This document shows positions 20,294 to 30,393 of a DNA stretch of 64,000 bases, in pieces (the first letter of the stretch is position 1; each line of letters starts with the position of its first letter). The position numbers and the translations under genes were made by a program. The notes under the pieces are model-generated. The model searched no databases. It saw only the letters and a program-made list of their open reading frames with translations, and was not told where the DNA came from. Source of the stretch: Flavobacterium sp. W4I14 (GTDB lineage: Bacteria > Bacteroidota > Bacteroidia > Sphingobacteriales > Sphingobacteriaceae); contig JAUSZU010000001.1 of assembly GCA_030817875.1 (NCBI GenBank), forward strand, positions 558,001 through 622,000, given 5' to 3'.

Positions 20294-21799
20294 ATGATGA
20301 TTGATTTTAAACCAAGATATTTTGTTTTGCTATTTCTATGTACCTGTTTGGCTTTTGCTGGCTGTAAGGATGCATGGAAAGACCACACAGAGATCAATAT
20401 CGAAAGATTAGACCGGACCCTTTTTGAACAGATCAGTAACGATGCCAACCTGAGTACTTTTACTTCTTATGTGGTAAAAACGGGTTACGATGCTGTGCTG
20501 AAATCGTCTAAATCTTTTACGGTGTGGGCACCCAGTAACGAAGCATTGAAAAGTATCGATGCCACAGTAGTAAACGATACTACTGCTTTAAAGCGACTGG
20601 TTGGGAACTACATTGCCAATCAGAGCTATTTCACCACATCACCAAAACCTTCTATGGTCATCAGGATGCTGAATGGCAAGAATACCATTTTCACCAAAAC
20701 TACTTTCGAAGAAGCAAATATTAGTCAAGCTGATGTTTACGTGAAAAATGGCGTTTTGCATACCATAAACGCCGCATCCATGCCAAAAGCCAATGCTTGG
20801 GAGTTTTTGCAAAGCCTAAGTACCGCGAGTTTGCAGAAAGATTTCATCAAAAGCCAGGAGCAGGAAGAAGTGGATACCAGTAAAGGTGTTTTGCTGTATA
20901 AAGATCCGGTGACAACTAAAGGCGTTTACCAGGAAGGTACAACCTTTAAAGTAATCAGGAACAGGTATTTTCAGCGTATTTCCAACATCAGCAGCGAAGA
21001 TAGTTTGATGACGTATATCATTTTAAACAATACCGCTTTTACCGGAGAACAAAATAAACTGGCTGCCTATAACAAACATGCCAATGCACTTTATGCCGAT
21101 ACCTTAACCAAGTGGAGCGTAGTGAGAGATCTGGTTGTAAATAAGGTATATGGATTAAATGAAATACCCGATTCGATGACTACCGTAACCGGAGTAAAAA
21201 TCCATTTAGATAAAAGTGCAATTGTAGAAACCCGTTTGCTAAGCAATGGTATTGCCTATGTGGTAAATAGCATTGGTTATAAACTGATGGAGAATAAAAT
21301 ACCGACGGTTATCATTCAGGGTGAAATGCCCGATTCGTTACGTGTACCTGCTAACCCACTGGCGAGGATCAAAAATGATCCACAGGGTAAACGTTTCACC
21401 GACCTGCAAACAGGAAGTATTACCTCTAGTCCGAGCCCGCTTTACTACTACCGCTACAAATCGGCCGTTCATTCAGTTAAGTATGAGGTGTATTGGAGGG
21501 CGATAAACGATATCCTGGTAGCGCCGATCAGTATGAAAGTAGATTTTAATACCAGCAGAAGTTTTGGTAGCGTACTTTTCCCGCTGGCAACTGTAGGGTA
21601 CCGTTCCGTGCCATCCATAATTGGTTTGGCGCAGGGTGGTGATGCTTATCGCGATGCGTATAAAGAAGTCTATTTAGGTACTTATACTGCTGATACTTAT
21701 GGAACACTGTATACTTTTCTGGCTTCATCTTTAGCCGCATCGAGTACCGCACCAACCGCCCTTTCTTTAGATTATATCAAATTAAAACCAGTTAACTAA
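20294..21799 (+). CDS. FAS1-domain lipoprotein
   Basis: A 501-residue lipoprotein with FAGC lipobox (Cys24). The fasciclin block (about 35-165) shows FTVWAPSNEALKSID and VKNGVLHTINAASMP; a second degenerate block appears to run to about 350, where AYVVNSIGYKL resembles the closing segment. The C-terminal 150 residues form a beta-rich region without a family I recognise. An AACCAAA motif (20287-20293) is directly adjacent to the ATG, and a second in-frame ATG follows at once. The gene is 16 bases upstream of SusC 2, and so is likely the surface partner of that second pair. Confidence 0.8.
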   Translation: MMIDFKPRYFVLLFLCTCLAFAGCKDAWKDHTEINIERLDRTLFEQISNDANLSTFTSYVVKTGYDAVLKSSKSFTVWAPSNEALKSIDATVVNDTTALKRLVGNYIANQSYFTTSPKPSMVIRMLNGKNTIFTKTTFEEANISQADVYVKNGVLHTINAASMPKANAWEFLQSLSTASLQKDFIKSQEQEEVDTSKGVLLYKDPVTTKGVYQEGTTFKVIRNRYFQRISNISSEDSLMTYIILNNTAFTGEQNKLAAYNKHANALYADTLTKWSVVRDLVVNKVYGLNEIPDSMTTVTGVKIHLDKSAIVETRLLSNGIAYVVNSIGYKLMENKIPTVIIQGEMPDSLRVPANPLARIKNDPQGKRFTDLQTGSITSSPSPLYYYRYKSAVHSVKYEVYWRAINDILVAPISMKVDFNTSRSFGSVLFPLATVGYRSVPSIIGLAQGGDAYRDAYKEVYLGTYTADTYGTLYTFLASSLAASSTAPTALSLDYIKLKPVN

Positions 21800-21815
21800 G
21801 CCCTTAAAAGAATCT

Positions 21816-24800
21816 ATGTACAACTATACAAAAACGGTTATCAAAGGAATTTTACCGTGTTTATTGTTCTTTGCACTGAACAACTCTTTGTTGGCTCAGG
21901 AAAAAGATTCGGTAAGCACTACGGTAATCAAATTTAAAAGGCCCACCGGACCGCAGGTGAGTGGTGTGGTAATCGGCGCATCGAGCAAAAAGCCATTGCC
22001 GGGCATCAGTGTTTCGGTAGCAGGTTATGCTGCTGCGCTTACAGATGAAAAGGGAAATTTTAAAATCGGTGTACCCAATTACAATGCTGTACTGGTGATT
22101 TCGGGCCAAGGTTACCAATCTAAAGAAGAAGCATTGAAGGGACGCAAAACGATCAGCAAAATTGCCTTGTTCGAAGAATGTTACGTTTCGGTATATGATG
22201 CTGCAGTATTGCCATTTGGCACTGCTTTAAAGAACCGCACACCATACTCGGTTAGCACGGCAAACCTGAACGGAAGCTGGGAGCGGAGCAACGAAACGCC
22301 AGATTCTTATTTGCAGGGAAAAATTGCCGGGTTAGAGGCACTTAGAAGATCAGGTACACCAGATATTGGAGCCGATCTTTACCTGCGAGGGTATAACTCT
22401 TTATACGCGGCTAACCAACCCCTAATTGTGGTTGACGGTATAATTTATGATGTAAATACGTATGGGAGTTCCATTATCGCTGGTCACCAAAATAATAGGC
22501 TGGCCAATATTGATCTTAAAGATATCGACAATATTACCCTCATTAAAGACGGTGCATCGATATATGGAACCAAAGGTGCCAACGGTGTATTACTGATTAC
22601 CACTGGCCGGGCTAAAGATGTGGCCACGCGATTGGATTTTTCGGCATACGGAGGTTATAATGGTACAGTAAGTCGGTTACCTGTAATGGAAGCTGATAAT
22701 TACCGCATTTTCCTGTCCGATCTGCTTAAAACCAAACCAGGCATGACCGATGCGCTGATTAAAGCAGAGCCTTATATGAACGATAATACGAATCCAGGTT
22801 ATTACAATTATCACCAGAATACCAACTGGCAGGATCAGGTAATGAGCAGCGGTATTAGTCAGAATTATTACCTGAAAGTAACCGGAGGAGATGATATTGC
22901 GACTTATGCTCTATCTCTGGGCTACCTGAACAACGATGGTTTAACCGATAGTACCAATTTAACCCGTTACCAAACCCGTTTTAATGCCAATCTGAATCTT
23001 TCGGCAAAATTAAAATCGCAGGTTAACCTCGCTTTTACCCGTAGTGAGCAGAACCTGAGGGATCAGGGACAGGCTTATACCACCAATCCCTTATACCTGG
23101 CCTTGGTTAAAGCGCCTTTTCTTTCTCCTTTTGAGCTGTCGGAAACTGGTGTTCAATCGCCAAACCTTGCCGATACCGATATATTTGGTACAAGCAACCC
23201 CAGTGCAGCGATTAAAAACATCCAGGCACTTAACCGCAGTTACCGTTTTTCAGGTTCTGTTGGTTTTAATTATGAATTTAATAAAGCTTTCAAAGCCAAT
23301 ACACTCGTAGGTATTACTTATGATAAAGTACGTGAAAATTATTTTACGCCCATGTTGGGTATTGCCCCGGTTTTATTACCCACTGCAGTTGGATACAATA
23401 AGGCAGCAGCAGGTGTACAGCGATTATTTACTGTAAATACCGATACCTGGATATCATACAACAAAGATTTAAATGAGGTAAGTAAATTAAGCGCAAACTT
23501 AGGTTTCAGGTTGCAGCACAGCAGTGCCGAAGTAGATAACGGCGCTAGTTTTAATACCGCCAGTGATGATTTTGTAACCCTGGGCGGTGCGCAAAGTACG
23601 CTACGTGTGGTAGGCGGATCTTTAGGCAAATGGAACTGGTTGAACAACTATTTTAATGTGAATTACGAAGCTTACAACAAGTACTTCATATCGTTCAATA
23701 TTGCCGCCGATGCTTCTTCACGTTTTGGCAAAGATATACCCGATGTGATGAACTTTAACGGTGTGAAAATGGCCTTGATGCCATCTGTTGCAGCCTCATG
23801 GCTGATCTCATCAGAGAGCTTCATGGCTAATAACTACTTTATAGAAAGTCTGAAACTGCGGGCCAGCTATGGCTTAACCGGTAATGACGATATTGGCAAT
23901 TATACAGCCAAATCGTACTACGTATCGCAGAATTTTTTAGGTAGACAAGGATTGGTTAGGGGAAATATTGGCAATACTGCCCTGAAGTGGGAGCGGAATG
24001 CCAAATTAAATGTTGGAGTGGATGCTTCCTTTTTGAAGGAAAGATTAAACATCAGCTTAGATCTTTACCAGAATAAGATTAGTGACATGCTGATTTATGA
24101 ACCATTGTTAACGGCAACCGGTTTCAGCTATGCCCTAAGCAATGGCGGTACCATGACCAATAGGGGTTTGGAACTTTCAATAAACGGCAGATTGATTAAC
24201 CAGACCGATCTGAAATGGGATATGGGCCTTACTTATAGTTTAAACAGGAACAAGATTAGCCAGTTGGGTGGTAACGATCAGTTACTTACACAATATAGTG
24301 GAGCCACCATTATCACTCAGATCGGCGATGCTGCTAATTTATTCTATGGTTATAAAAGTAATGGTGTATATACTTCAAATGCTGATGCCATTGCTTCGGG
24401 CCTGAGCAATAAAACAGCCGATGGTGCTTTTATTCCTTTTCAGGGTGGAGATATGAAGTTTGCAGACCTGAATGGCGATAAAGTTATTGATGAGCGAGAT
24501 CGTCAGGTGATCGGCAACCCCAATCCAGATTTTGTTGGCGCTTACAGCAATAAACTAAGCTACAAACGCTGGTCGTTGGATGCCCTTTTCACTTTTAGCT
24601 ATGGCAACAAGATCTACAACAGTACACGTGCCATTTTAGAAAGCATGAACGGTTACAACAACCAAAGCCTCGCGGCGGTAAACCGTTGGCGGGTTGATGG
24701 ACAGGTGACGGATGTACCGCGTGCATCCTGGGCCGATCCATCGCGTAATAGCCGCTTTTCCGACCGTTGGATCGAAGACGGTTCATACCTGAAACTAAGA

Positions 24801-25013
24801 ACAGTATCGTTAAGCTACAATGTGCCTATAAAAGCCAATTTTATCCGTTCGGCAACCGTTTATGCCATCGCCAATAATGTATTTACCGTGACTAATTATC
24901 TGGGTTACGACCCTGAGTTTAGTGCCGGAAACAGCGTATTTGCCAGAGGTGTAGATATAGGTTTAGAACCCAGCTTTAGATCGATGTTCCTGGGTGTTAG
25001 AATCGGCTTGTAA
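21816..25013 (+). CDS. susC-like: SusC/RagA-family TonB-dependent transporter 2
   Basis: 1065 residues with a signal peptide (cleavage near Ala27). A carboxypeptidase-like domain follows (VSGVVIGASSKKPLPGIS, about 48-125). The plug contains DLYLRGYNSLYAANQPLIVV and ITLIKDGASIYGTKGANGVL, and the C-terminus ends MFLGVRIGL. Two features differ from SusC 1: a Lys/Thr-rich insert precedes the first domain, and the region before the plug lacks the usual VVVTALG or VIGYGT segment. No STN domain is seen. SusD 2 starts 21 bases after its stop. The function is import of an oligosaccharide, probably a different pectin fragment from that taken by pair 1. Confidence 0.93.
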   Translation: MYNYTKTVIKGILPCLLFFALNNSLLAQEKDSVSTTVIKFKRPTGPQVSGVVIGASSKKPLPGISVSVAGYAAALTDEKGNFKIGVPNYNAVLVISGQGYQSKEEALKGRKTISKIALFEECYVSVYDAAVLPFGTALKNRTPYSVSTANLNGSWERSNETPDSYLQGKIAGLEALRRSGTPDIGADLYLRGYNSLYAANQPLIVVDGIIYDVNTYGSSIIAGHQNNRLANIDLKDIDNITLIKDGASIYGTKGANGVLLITTGRAKDVATRLDFSAYGGYNGTVSRLPVMEADNYRIFLSDLLKTKPGMTDALIKAEPYMNDNTNPGYYNYHQNTNWQDQVMSSGISQNYYLKVTGGDDIATYALSLGYLNNDGLTDSTNLTRYQTRFNANLNLSAKLKSQVNLAFTRSEQNLRDQGQAYTTNPLYLALVKAPFLSPFELSETGVQSPNLADTDIFGTSNPSAAIKNIQALNRSYRFSGSVGFNYEFNKAFKANTLVGITYDKVRENYFTPMLGIAPVLLPTAVGYNKAAAGVQRLFTVNTDTWISYNKDLNEVSKLSANLGFRLQHSSAEVDNGASFNTASDDFVTLGGAQSTLRVVGGSLGKWNWLNNYFNVNYEAYNKYFISFNIAADASSRFGKDIPDVMNFNGVKMALMPSVAASWLISSESFMANNYFIESLKLRASYGLTGNDDIGNYTAKSYYVSQNFLGRQGLVRGNIGNTALKWERNAKLNVGVDASFLKERLNISLDLYQNKISDMLIYEPLLTATGFSYALSNGGTMTNRGLELSINGRLINQTDLKWDMGLTYSLNRNKISQLGGNDQLLTQYSGATIITQIGDAANLFYGYKSNGVYTSNADAIASGLSNKTADGAFIPFQGGDMKFADLNGDKVIDERDRQVIGNPNPDFVGAYSNKLSYKRWSLDALFTFSYGNKIYNSTRAILESMNGYNNQSLAAVNRWRVDGQVTDVPRASWADPSRNSRFSDRWIEDGSYLKLRTVSLSYNVPIKANFIRSATVYAIANNVFTVTNYLGYDPEFSAGNSVFARGVDIGLEPSFRSMFLGVRIGL

Positions 25014-25034
25014 CTTTTAAAGAAAAATATTGAG

Positions 25035-26747
25035 ATGAATAAAAATTTATATATCACCATTACCAGCTGTTTATTATTTGTGCTGGTGCTGAGCAGCATC
25101 CTATCCTGCAAAAAGGCGTTCGATATTGAGCCAGAAGATGCCTTAGAAGCTTCGCAAACCTACAGAAATGTGTACGATGCCGATGCAGCCGTGCTGGGTA
25201 TTTATGGTAAATTTGTTAAGCTGGCCGATAAATACATGCTCTTGAACGAGTTGCGTGGCGATTTGCTGGATGTAACCTCCAATGCCAACAATTATTTAAA
25301 ACAACTGGGCACGCAGACCGTTGCAGCCGATAATCCTTATGCCGATCCGAAACCTTTTTACGAAGTTATTATCAACTGTAATGATGCCCTGAAGAACTTC
25401 AACATCATGCGGGAGAAAAAGCTGTTGGATAATACCCAATATTACCAGCGTTATACCGATATCCTGTTTCTTCGCAGCTGGTTATACCTGCAATTGGGCA
25501 TCCATTATGGCACTGTGCCTTATGTAACCGATGCCTTAACCACCATTGCCGACCTTCAGGATGAAAGCAAGTTTCCAAAACTCTCTTTTGAAGATCTGTT
25601 AAGTCGCCTAATTGCTGAAACAGAAGCTACGCCAAGAGAATATTTAAATCAGAATACTTCAGCTGCAAGCCCAACGCTCATTTTGCCAATGGATGTATAT
25701 ATCGTTAAAGATGGTGTTTTTAAGTTTTTTATCCAGCGCCGCTCATTTTTAGGCGACCTGAATCTTTGGAAGGGAAATTACCTCAAGGCTGCCGGTTATT
25801 ATAAGGATGTAATGGAAACAGGTACCAATTCGAGTACGGGCAGCGACCAGCAGATCGATTTGTACGATACCTATCGCGTAGGTGACGACAACTCGCAGGA
25901 CCACTCTTTAAAAACTACGGCTGTACTTAATCCATGGACCAAGATATTTTCTGCACCATTGGCCGATCGTATTGCAAACTGGGAACGGATGTGGACATTG
26001 CCTTTTAGCAGCAACTTTTCACCGGGCAATCCATTGTTTACACTGTTTTCTAAATCAGGCGATTATCTGGTCAAACCATCCAGTTTGTCAATCCGCAACT
26101 GGGACAACCAGATCCGTACAGATGGAAGTTTAACCGACAGAAGAGGTTTAGATATGTCGTACCGTTTGGTGAATGGCATTGAACCTGAGGTGTTAAAATA
26201 TTCACAGAATTATAACTTAAGTACGCCTTTTGATAAAACAGGGGTTTGGGTGATTTACCGTGCTGCTGTTTTGCACCTGCGTTATGCAGAGGCGGCCAAC
26301 CGGTTAGATCGACGGGTTTTGGCTGGTGCTTTAGTGAACAGTGGAATTAAAGCCGCTTTTGGTACCAAAGCACTTTATAATGGCGTGCCTGATAGCTATC
26401 CCTTTGATTTTAATGGCGATGGAGGAACCATCAGGGGCAATTGGTACCGTAATTCGGGCATCAGGGGGCGTGCTGTAAACCAGGATTATCCAATCACAGT
26501 TGCCAGTACAGTTTTAGAAGTAGAGGACCGGATTATGCAGGAAGAAGCCTTAGAGACCGCATTCGAAGGTTATCGCTGGCAAGATTTGTTGCGCATCGCT
26601 TTGCGCAGGCAGGCTACTGAGCCAAATTATCTGGCCGATAAAATCGCCGCCAAGTTTGAAGCCGCAGGCGATGGCGCGTCGGCGGCTTTGGTACGCTCAC
26701 GCCTTGCCAATAAAGAAAACTGGTATTTACCTTTTAAATTAAAATAA
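25035..26747 (+). CDS. susD-like: SusD/RagB-family surface lipoprotein 2
   Basis: A 570-residue lipoprotein (ILSC, Cys25) with the family start KAFDIEPEDALEASQTYRN and late signatures YRAAVLHLRYAEAANRL and LEVEDRIMQEEALETAFEGYRWQDLLR split over the expected distance. It contains an Asp-rich DFNGDGG loop (near residue 456) that could bind calcium. It pairs with SusC 2 and is followed 46 bases later by the pectate lyase gene. Slightly longer than SusD 1. The family is certain; the ligand is inferred from context. Confidence 0.92.
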   Translation: MNKNLYITITSCLLFVLVLSSILSCKKAFDIEPEDALEASQTYRNVYDADAAVLGIYGKFVKLADKYMLLNELRGDLLDVTSNANNYLKQLGTQTVAADNPYADPKPFYEVIINCNDALKNFNIMREKKLLDNTQYYQRYTDILFLRSWLYLQLGIHYGTVPYVTDALTTIADLQDESKFPKLSFEDLLSRLIAETEATPREYLNQNTSAASPTLILPMDVYIVKDGVFKFFIQRRSFLGDLNLWKGNYLKAAGYYKDVMETGTNSSTGSDQQIDLYDTYRVGDDNSQDHSLKTTAVLNPWTKIFSAPLADRIANWERMWTLPFSSNFSPGNPLFTLFSKSGDYLVKPSSLSIRNWDNQIRTDGSLTDRRGLDMSYRLVNGIEPEVLKYSQNYNLSTPFDKTGVWVIYRAAVLHLRYAEAANRLDRRVLAGALVNSGIKAAFGTKALYNGVPDSYPFDFNGDGGTIRGNWYRNSGIRGRAVNQDYPITVASTVLEVEDRIMQEEALETAFEGYRWQDLLRIALRRQATEPNYLADKIAAKFEAAGDGASAALVRSRLANKENWYLPFKLK

Positions 26748-26793
26748 AATCCTACATCATCCTATTATATAAATCGCAATTAAAATCTACCAA

Positions 26794-28098
26794 ATGTTAA
26801 ATAGAAAGAAACCGGGTCAGTTGATGATCAACCATAGTGTGAAAAAATATTTTAAAAGTTTAGTTTGTATCTTGTTTTTAGGTTTAACGGCGCATATTGC
26901 CCAAGCGCAGCAATTGGCTTTTCCTGGTGCGGAGGGCTTTGGCCGTTTTGCCATTGGCGGGCGTGGAGGTACGGTGTATCATGTAACCAACCTGAACGAT
27001 ACAGGTGCCGGTTCTTTTAGAGATGGGGTGAGCAAACCGGGCAGAACGGTTGTTTTTGATGTTTCTGGTGTCATCAAAATTGGTGGCAAAATTGCCGTAT
27101 CGCCAAGAATTACCATAGCCGGGCAAACTGCTCCAAAAGAAGGAATCACTATTTACGGCAATAGTGTTTCTTTTAAAGATTCGACCATTGTGCGCTATAT
27201 GCGTTTTAGGGGTAGCATTAACATGTCTAAAGGTTCGTGTACGGTAGTTGCCGATGACTTGAACGATATTATATTCGACCATGTTTCAATCGAATGGGGG
27301 CGTTGGGACAACCTGCACATTAAAAAAAGTAAAAATGTAACGCTGCAATATTGTGTAGTTGCCGAGAGTATCGATCCACAACGTTTTGGTGCCCTTTTAG
27401 AAGTGCCAGAATATGTAACCATGCATCATTGTCTGTTTGCAGGAAACCAGAGCCGAAATCCCAAAGCAAAGGCCAAAATCGAATTTATAAACAATGTAGT
27501 GTACAACTGGGGTAAAAGTGGTTTTGTAGGCGGACATTCGAGCGCTGATCATTACCAGGATCTCGTGGCTAATTATTTTATCTCCGGACCAAGTTCTACC
27601 GATAGTTTTTTAAGCATGTTCAGCAAAACAGATCATGTTTACCACCGAGATAATTATACCGACCTCAACAAGGACGGAAAACTAAATGGCCGTCTCATTA
27701 CTGATGAAGACTTTATCAAAGAAACAGCCACGCTTCTCAAAGAACCGTCACTTCTCCCAAAAAGCAGCGTTAAAATAAGCACAGCAGCAAAGGCTTATCA
27801 AACAGTTTTGGCAGAAGCGGGTTCTTCATTAAAAAGAGATGCTGTAGACCTCCGTATTATGGGCTATTTAAAAAGTATCGGCACAAAAGGTGCTATATTT
27901 AAAACCGAGGCCGATGCCGGGGGACAACCTGAGGCTAAGCTGGTTAAAGTAAGCGTAAAGGATGCAGACCACGATGGGATTCCAGATGCTTGGGAAAAAT
28001 CAAAACGCTTAAACCCAACAGATGCTACTGATGCACAAAAAATTAATGCAAATGGCTATAGCAACCTGGAGCAATATTTAAATGATTTAGTAAAATAA
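26794..28098 (+). CDS. PL1-family pectate lyase, secreted
   Basis: 434 residues, or 424 if translation starts at the in-frame ATG at 26824, which gives a more usual signal peptide. The mature N-terminus LAFPGAEGFGRFAIGGRGG is characteristic of Bacteroidota PL1. Family motifs are DDLNDIIFDHVSIEWG (about 151-166) and the HCLFAGNQSRNP segment (about 211-222) holding the likely catalytic Arg. The last 45 residues carry DADHDGIPDAWE, a calcium-binding loop of thrombospondin type 3 or dockerin-like kind often found at the end of these lyases. PL1 enzymes cleave polygalacturonate by beta-elimination, needing calcium. It follows SusD 2, indicating that the locus targets homogalacturonan or related pectin. 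Confidence 0.9.
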   Translation: MLNRKKPGQLMINHSVKKYFKSLVCILFLGLTAHIAQAQQLAFPGAEGFGRFAIGGRGGTVYHVTNLNDTGAGSFRDGVSKPGRTVVFDVSGVIKIGGKIAVSPRITIAGQTAPKEGITIYGNSVSFKDSTIVRYMRFRGSINMSKGSCTVVADDLNDIIFDHVSIEWGRWDNLHIKKSKNVTLQYCVVAESIDPQRFGALLEVPEYVTMHHCLFAGNQSRNPKAKAKIEFINNVVYNWGKSGFVGGHSSADHYQDLVANYFISGPSSTDSFLSMFSKTDHVYHRDNYTDLNKDGKLNGRLITDEDFIKETATLLKEPSLLPKSSVKISTAAKAYQTVLAEAGSSLKRDAVDLRIMGYLKSIGTKGAIFKTEADAGGQPEAKLVKVSVKDADHDGIPDAWEKSKRLNPTDATDAQKINANGYSNLEQYLNDLVK

Positions 28099-28103
28099 GC
28101 GGT

Positions 28104-30248
28104 ATGTATAGAATCAAAAACCAATTTAAGCTCTTGATGCTCTTCGTAATGCTTTTCACCTGTAATGCTGTTTTTGCACAGATTGATCGGGAGGCATTGG
28201 TAAAGCGGCATACCGTTATAGTAAAAAAAATAGACTCTCTTTCTTCTTTATCGGTTGGCAATGGTCGTTTTGCTTTTACAGTTGACGCCACAGGACTGCA
28301 AAGTTTCCCTGACCGTTATGCCAAGGGCGTTCCGTTGGGTACCCAATCACAATGGGGCTGGGGTTCGTATAAAAACGAAGGAAAGTTTAACATTACCGAA
28401 GCGTATAAATATTACGATCAATATGGTCGCAAAATACCTTATACCGTACAGTTAAATACACCACTTAGGGCTAAAGAGGCTACCAATTATTTCCGCCAGA
28501 ATGTACACCGTTTACAGTTAGGCAATATTGGTTTCGATCTGGTTAAAAAGAATGGCCAACTGGCCAAAGCCTATGATATTAAAAACATTAACCAAAGCCT
28601 AAACCCCTGGACTGGTGAAATTAAGAGTAGTTTTACTTTAGAAGGAATTCCTGTTGAGGTAACTACGGTTGGACATCAGGATCTCGACCTGATCAGCGTA
28701 TCGGTGTCGTCGCCGTTAATTGCAGCAGGAAGGTTAAAAATCAGGGTTAGGTATCCCGTAGCTACTGGCGAATGGGCAGATGTAGGAAATAATTGGAGCA
28801 ATAACAACAAACACCATTCACAGTTAGTAGCACAAAGTGCCGATGGTGGGGTAATTAAGCGCCAGATCGATTCTGCAATTTATTATACTTCCTTTTCGTG
28901 GAAGGGTAAGGCTCAGTTGACCGAGAAACAGGCACATTATTTTACCATTACACCCAATAAAGTTAGTCAACAGTTTAGTTTTAGCTGTCTTTTTTCACAG
29001 CAGAAAAGCACTCAGGCTGTTCCTTCTTTTGCATTGAGCCAACAAAATAGTCAGGAGCAATGGAAAGCATTTTGGATGAGCGGTGCTGCAGTCGATTTTA
29101 GTGGAAGTACCGATAAACGTGCATTTGAACTCGAACGCAGGATTATCCTTTCCGAGTACCTCACCAAAATACAATGTTCGGGCGATTTTCCCCCACAAGA
29201 AACCGGCTTAACCTACAATAGCTGGTTTGGTAAACCGCATCTCGAAATGCATTGGTGGCATGGGGTTCACTTTGCACTATGGGGCAGGCCTGAGTTGTTA
29301 AACCGGAGTACCGATTGGTATTTTAAGGTTGCGGATAAAGCCAAAAAAATCGCACAAGTACAAGGTTTTGATGGTGTACGCTGGCAGAAAATGACCGACA
29401 ATAAAGGGAACGAAAGTCCATCATCAATAGGGGCAATGTTGATCTGGCAACAGCCTCACCTCATTACCTTTGCAGAATTGGAATATCGCGCAAATCAAGA
29501 TGAAAGGGTATTGCAAAAATATAAAGACCTGGTATTTAAAACGGCCGATTTTATGGCTTCATTTGCACATTTTGATGCAGCAAAAGGTTGTTATCTACTT
29601 GGGCCTGGGCTAATTCCCGCCCAAGAGCGTTTTAAGGCCGAAACTACCTTTAACCCTACATATGAGCTCGCTTACTGGGAATGGGGGTTGAAAACCGCAC
29701 AAGAATGGCGTTCGCGTTTAGGTTTGCCACGGAACCCAAAATGGGATGAAGTGATGGCTAAATTATCGCCTCTACCGATACAAAAAGGTGTGTATCTGGC
29801 TGCAGAAAGTGCACCTGATTCTTACACCAATCCCGAATATAAAACCGATCACCCTTCCGTATTGGGGGCATTTGGTATGTTGCCGGAAACAAAGTTATTG
29901 GATAAAGCAACCATGCGCAAAACCTTTGATCTGGTTTGGAAAGACTGGAGCTGGAATGATACCTGGGGATGGGATTTTCCGATGACAGCCATGACGGCCA
30001 CACGCTTAGGCATGCCCGAAAAGGCGATCGATGCCTTGCTGATGCCTGTACAAACCAATACTTACCTGATTAATGGCCATAACTACCAGGACGACCGCTT
30101 GCGTATTTATTTGCCTGGAAACGGAGGCTTACTTACCGCTGTGGCTTTAATGTGTGCTGGCTGGGACGGAAATAATACCACAAATCCTGGCTTCCCAAAA
30201 GATGGAACGTGGAAAGTAGAATGGGAGGGCTTTAAGAAGATGATGTAG
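28104..30248 (+). CDS. Six-hairpin glycosidase, GH65-like, secreted
   Basis: 714 residues with a signal peptide (cleavage near Ala25). The N-terminal 280 residues are beta-rich (GNGRFAFTVDATGLQSFPDR is typical of GH65-like N-domains). From about 330 an (alpha/alpha)6 barrel follows with WWHGVHFALWGRPELL, KTDHPSVLGAFGMLP and HNYQDDRLRIYLPGNGGLL. It starts 6 bases after the lyase stop, so is translationally close to it. Similar proteins are annotated in Bacteroidota pectin loci as GH65 or as unclassified; I cannot distinguish these, and the catalytic acid is not certain. A role in trimming oligogalacturonides or side-chain sugars is inferred. Last gene of the operon, followed by a hairpin. Confidence 0.65.
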   Translation: MYRIKNQFKLLMLFVMLFTCNAVFAQIDREALVKRHTVIVKKIDSLSSLSVGNGRFAFTVDATGLQSFPDRYAKGVPLGTQSQWGWGSYKNEGKFNITEAYKYYDQYGRKIPYTVQLNTPLRAKEATNYFRQNVHRLQLGNIGFDLVKKNGQLAKAYDIKNINQSLNPWTGEIKSSFTLEGIPVEVTTVGHQDLDLISVSVSSPLIAAGRLKIRVRYPVATGEWADVGNNWSNNNKHHSQLVAQSADGGVIKRQIDSAIYYTSFSWKGKAQLTEKQAHYFTITPNKVSQQFSFSCLFSQQKSTQAVPSFALSQQNSQEQWKAFWMSGAAVDFSGSTDKRAFELERRIILSEYLTKIQCSGDFPPQETGLTYNSWFGKPHLEMHWWHGVHFALWGRPELLNRSTDWYFKVADKAKKIAQVQGFDGVRWQKMTDNKGNESPSSIGAMLIWQQPHLITFAELEYRANQDERVLQKYKDLVFKTADFMASFAHFDAAKGCYLLGPGLIPAQERFKAETTFNPTYELAYWEWGLKTAQEWRSRLGLPRNPKWDEVMAKLSPLPIQKGVYLAAESAPDSYTNPEYKTDHPSVLGAFGMLPETKLLDKATMRKTFDLVWKDWSWNDTWGWDFPMTAMTATRLGMPEKAIDALLMPVQTNTYLINGHNYQDDRLRIYLPGNGGLLTAVALMCAGWDGNNTTNPGFPKDGTWKVEWEGFKKMM

Positions 30249-30254
30249 GAGGGT

Positions 30255-30291
30255 AATAGTTGGTTAGGATCTTTGATCTTCACCAACTATT
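30255..30291 (+). terminator. Hairpin at the end of the pectin locus
   Basis: AATAGTTGGT (30255-30264) pairs perfectly with ACCAACTATT (30282-30291), and a GATC-TTT-GATC hairpin lies inside. It sits 7 bases after the last stop. The run of T that follows is weak (ATTTTC), so it may protect the mRNA end rather than terminate by itself. Confidence 0.6.
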
Positions 30292-30319
30292 CGGATTTTC
30301 AAATCGTATTTTGTTTAAT

Positions 30320-30382
30320 TTGTTGTTTAAGGATTGCAATCCTTAGCGCTTGAGACGGGATTATAAATCCGATTAACTGAAG
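30320..30382. repeat. Degenerate dispersed repeat with 16-bp palindrome
   Basis: AAGGATTGCAATCCTT at 30329-30344 is a perfect palindrome, followed by a second pair CGGGATT/AATCCG. A relative of its left side (TTGTTTAAGGATTACAA) occurs near 1104-1121. It looks like a relic of a small dispersed element between two convergent transcripts. Confidence 0.4.
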
Positions 30383-30393
30383 AGTTTTATTTA

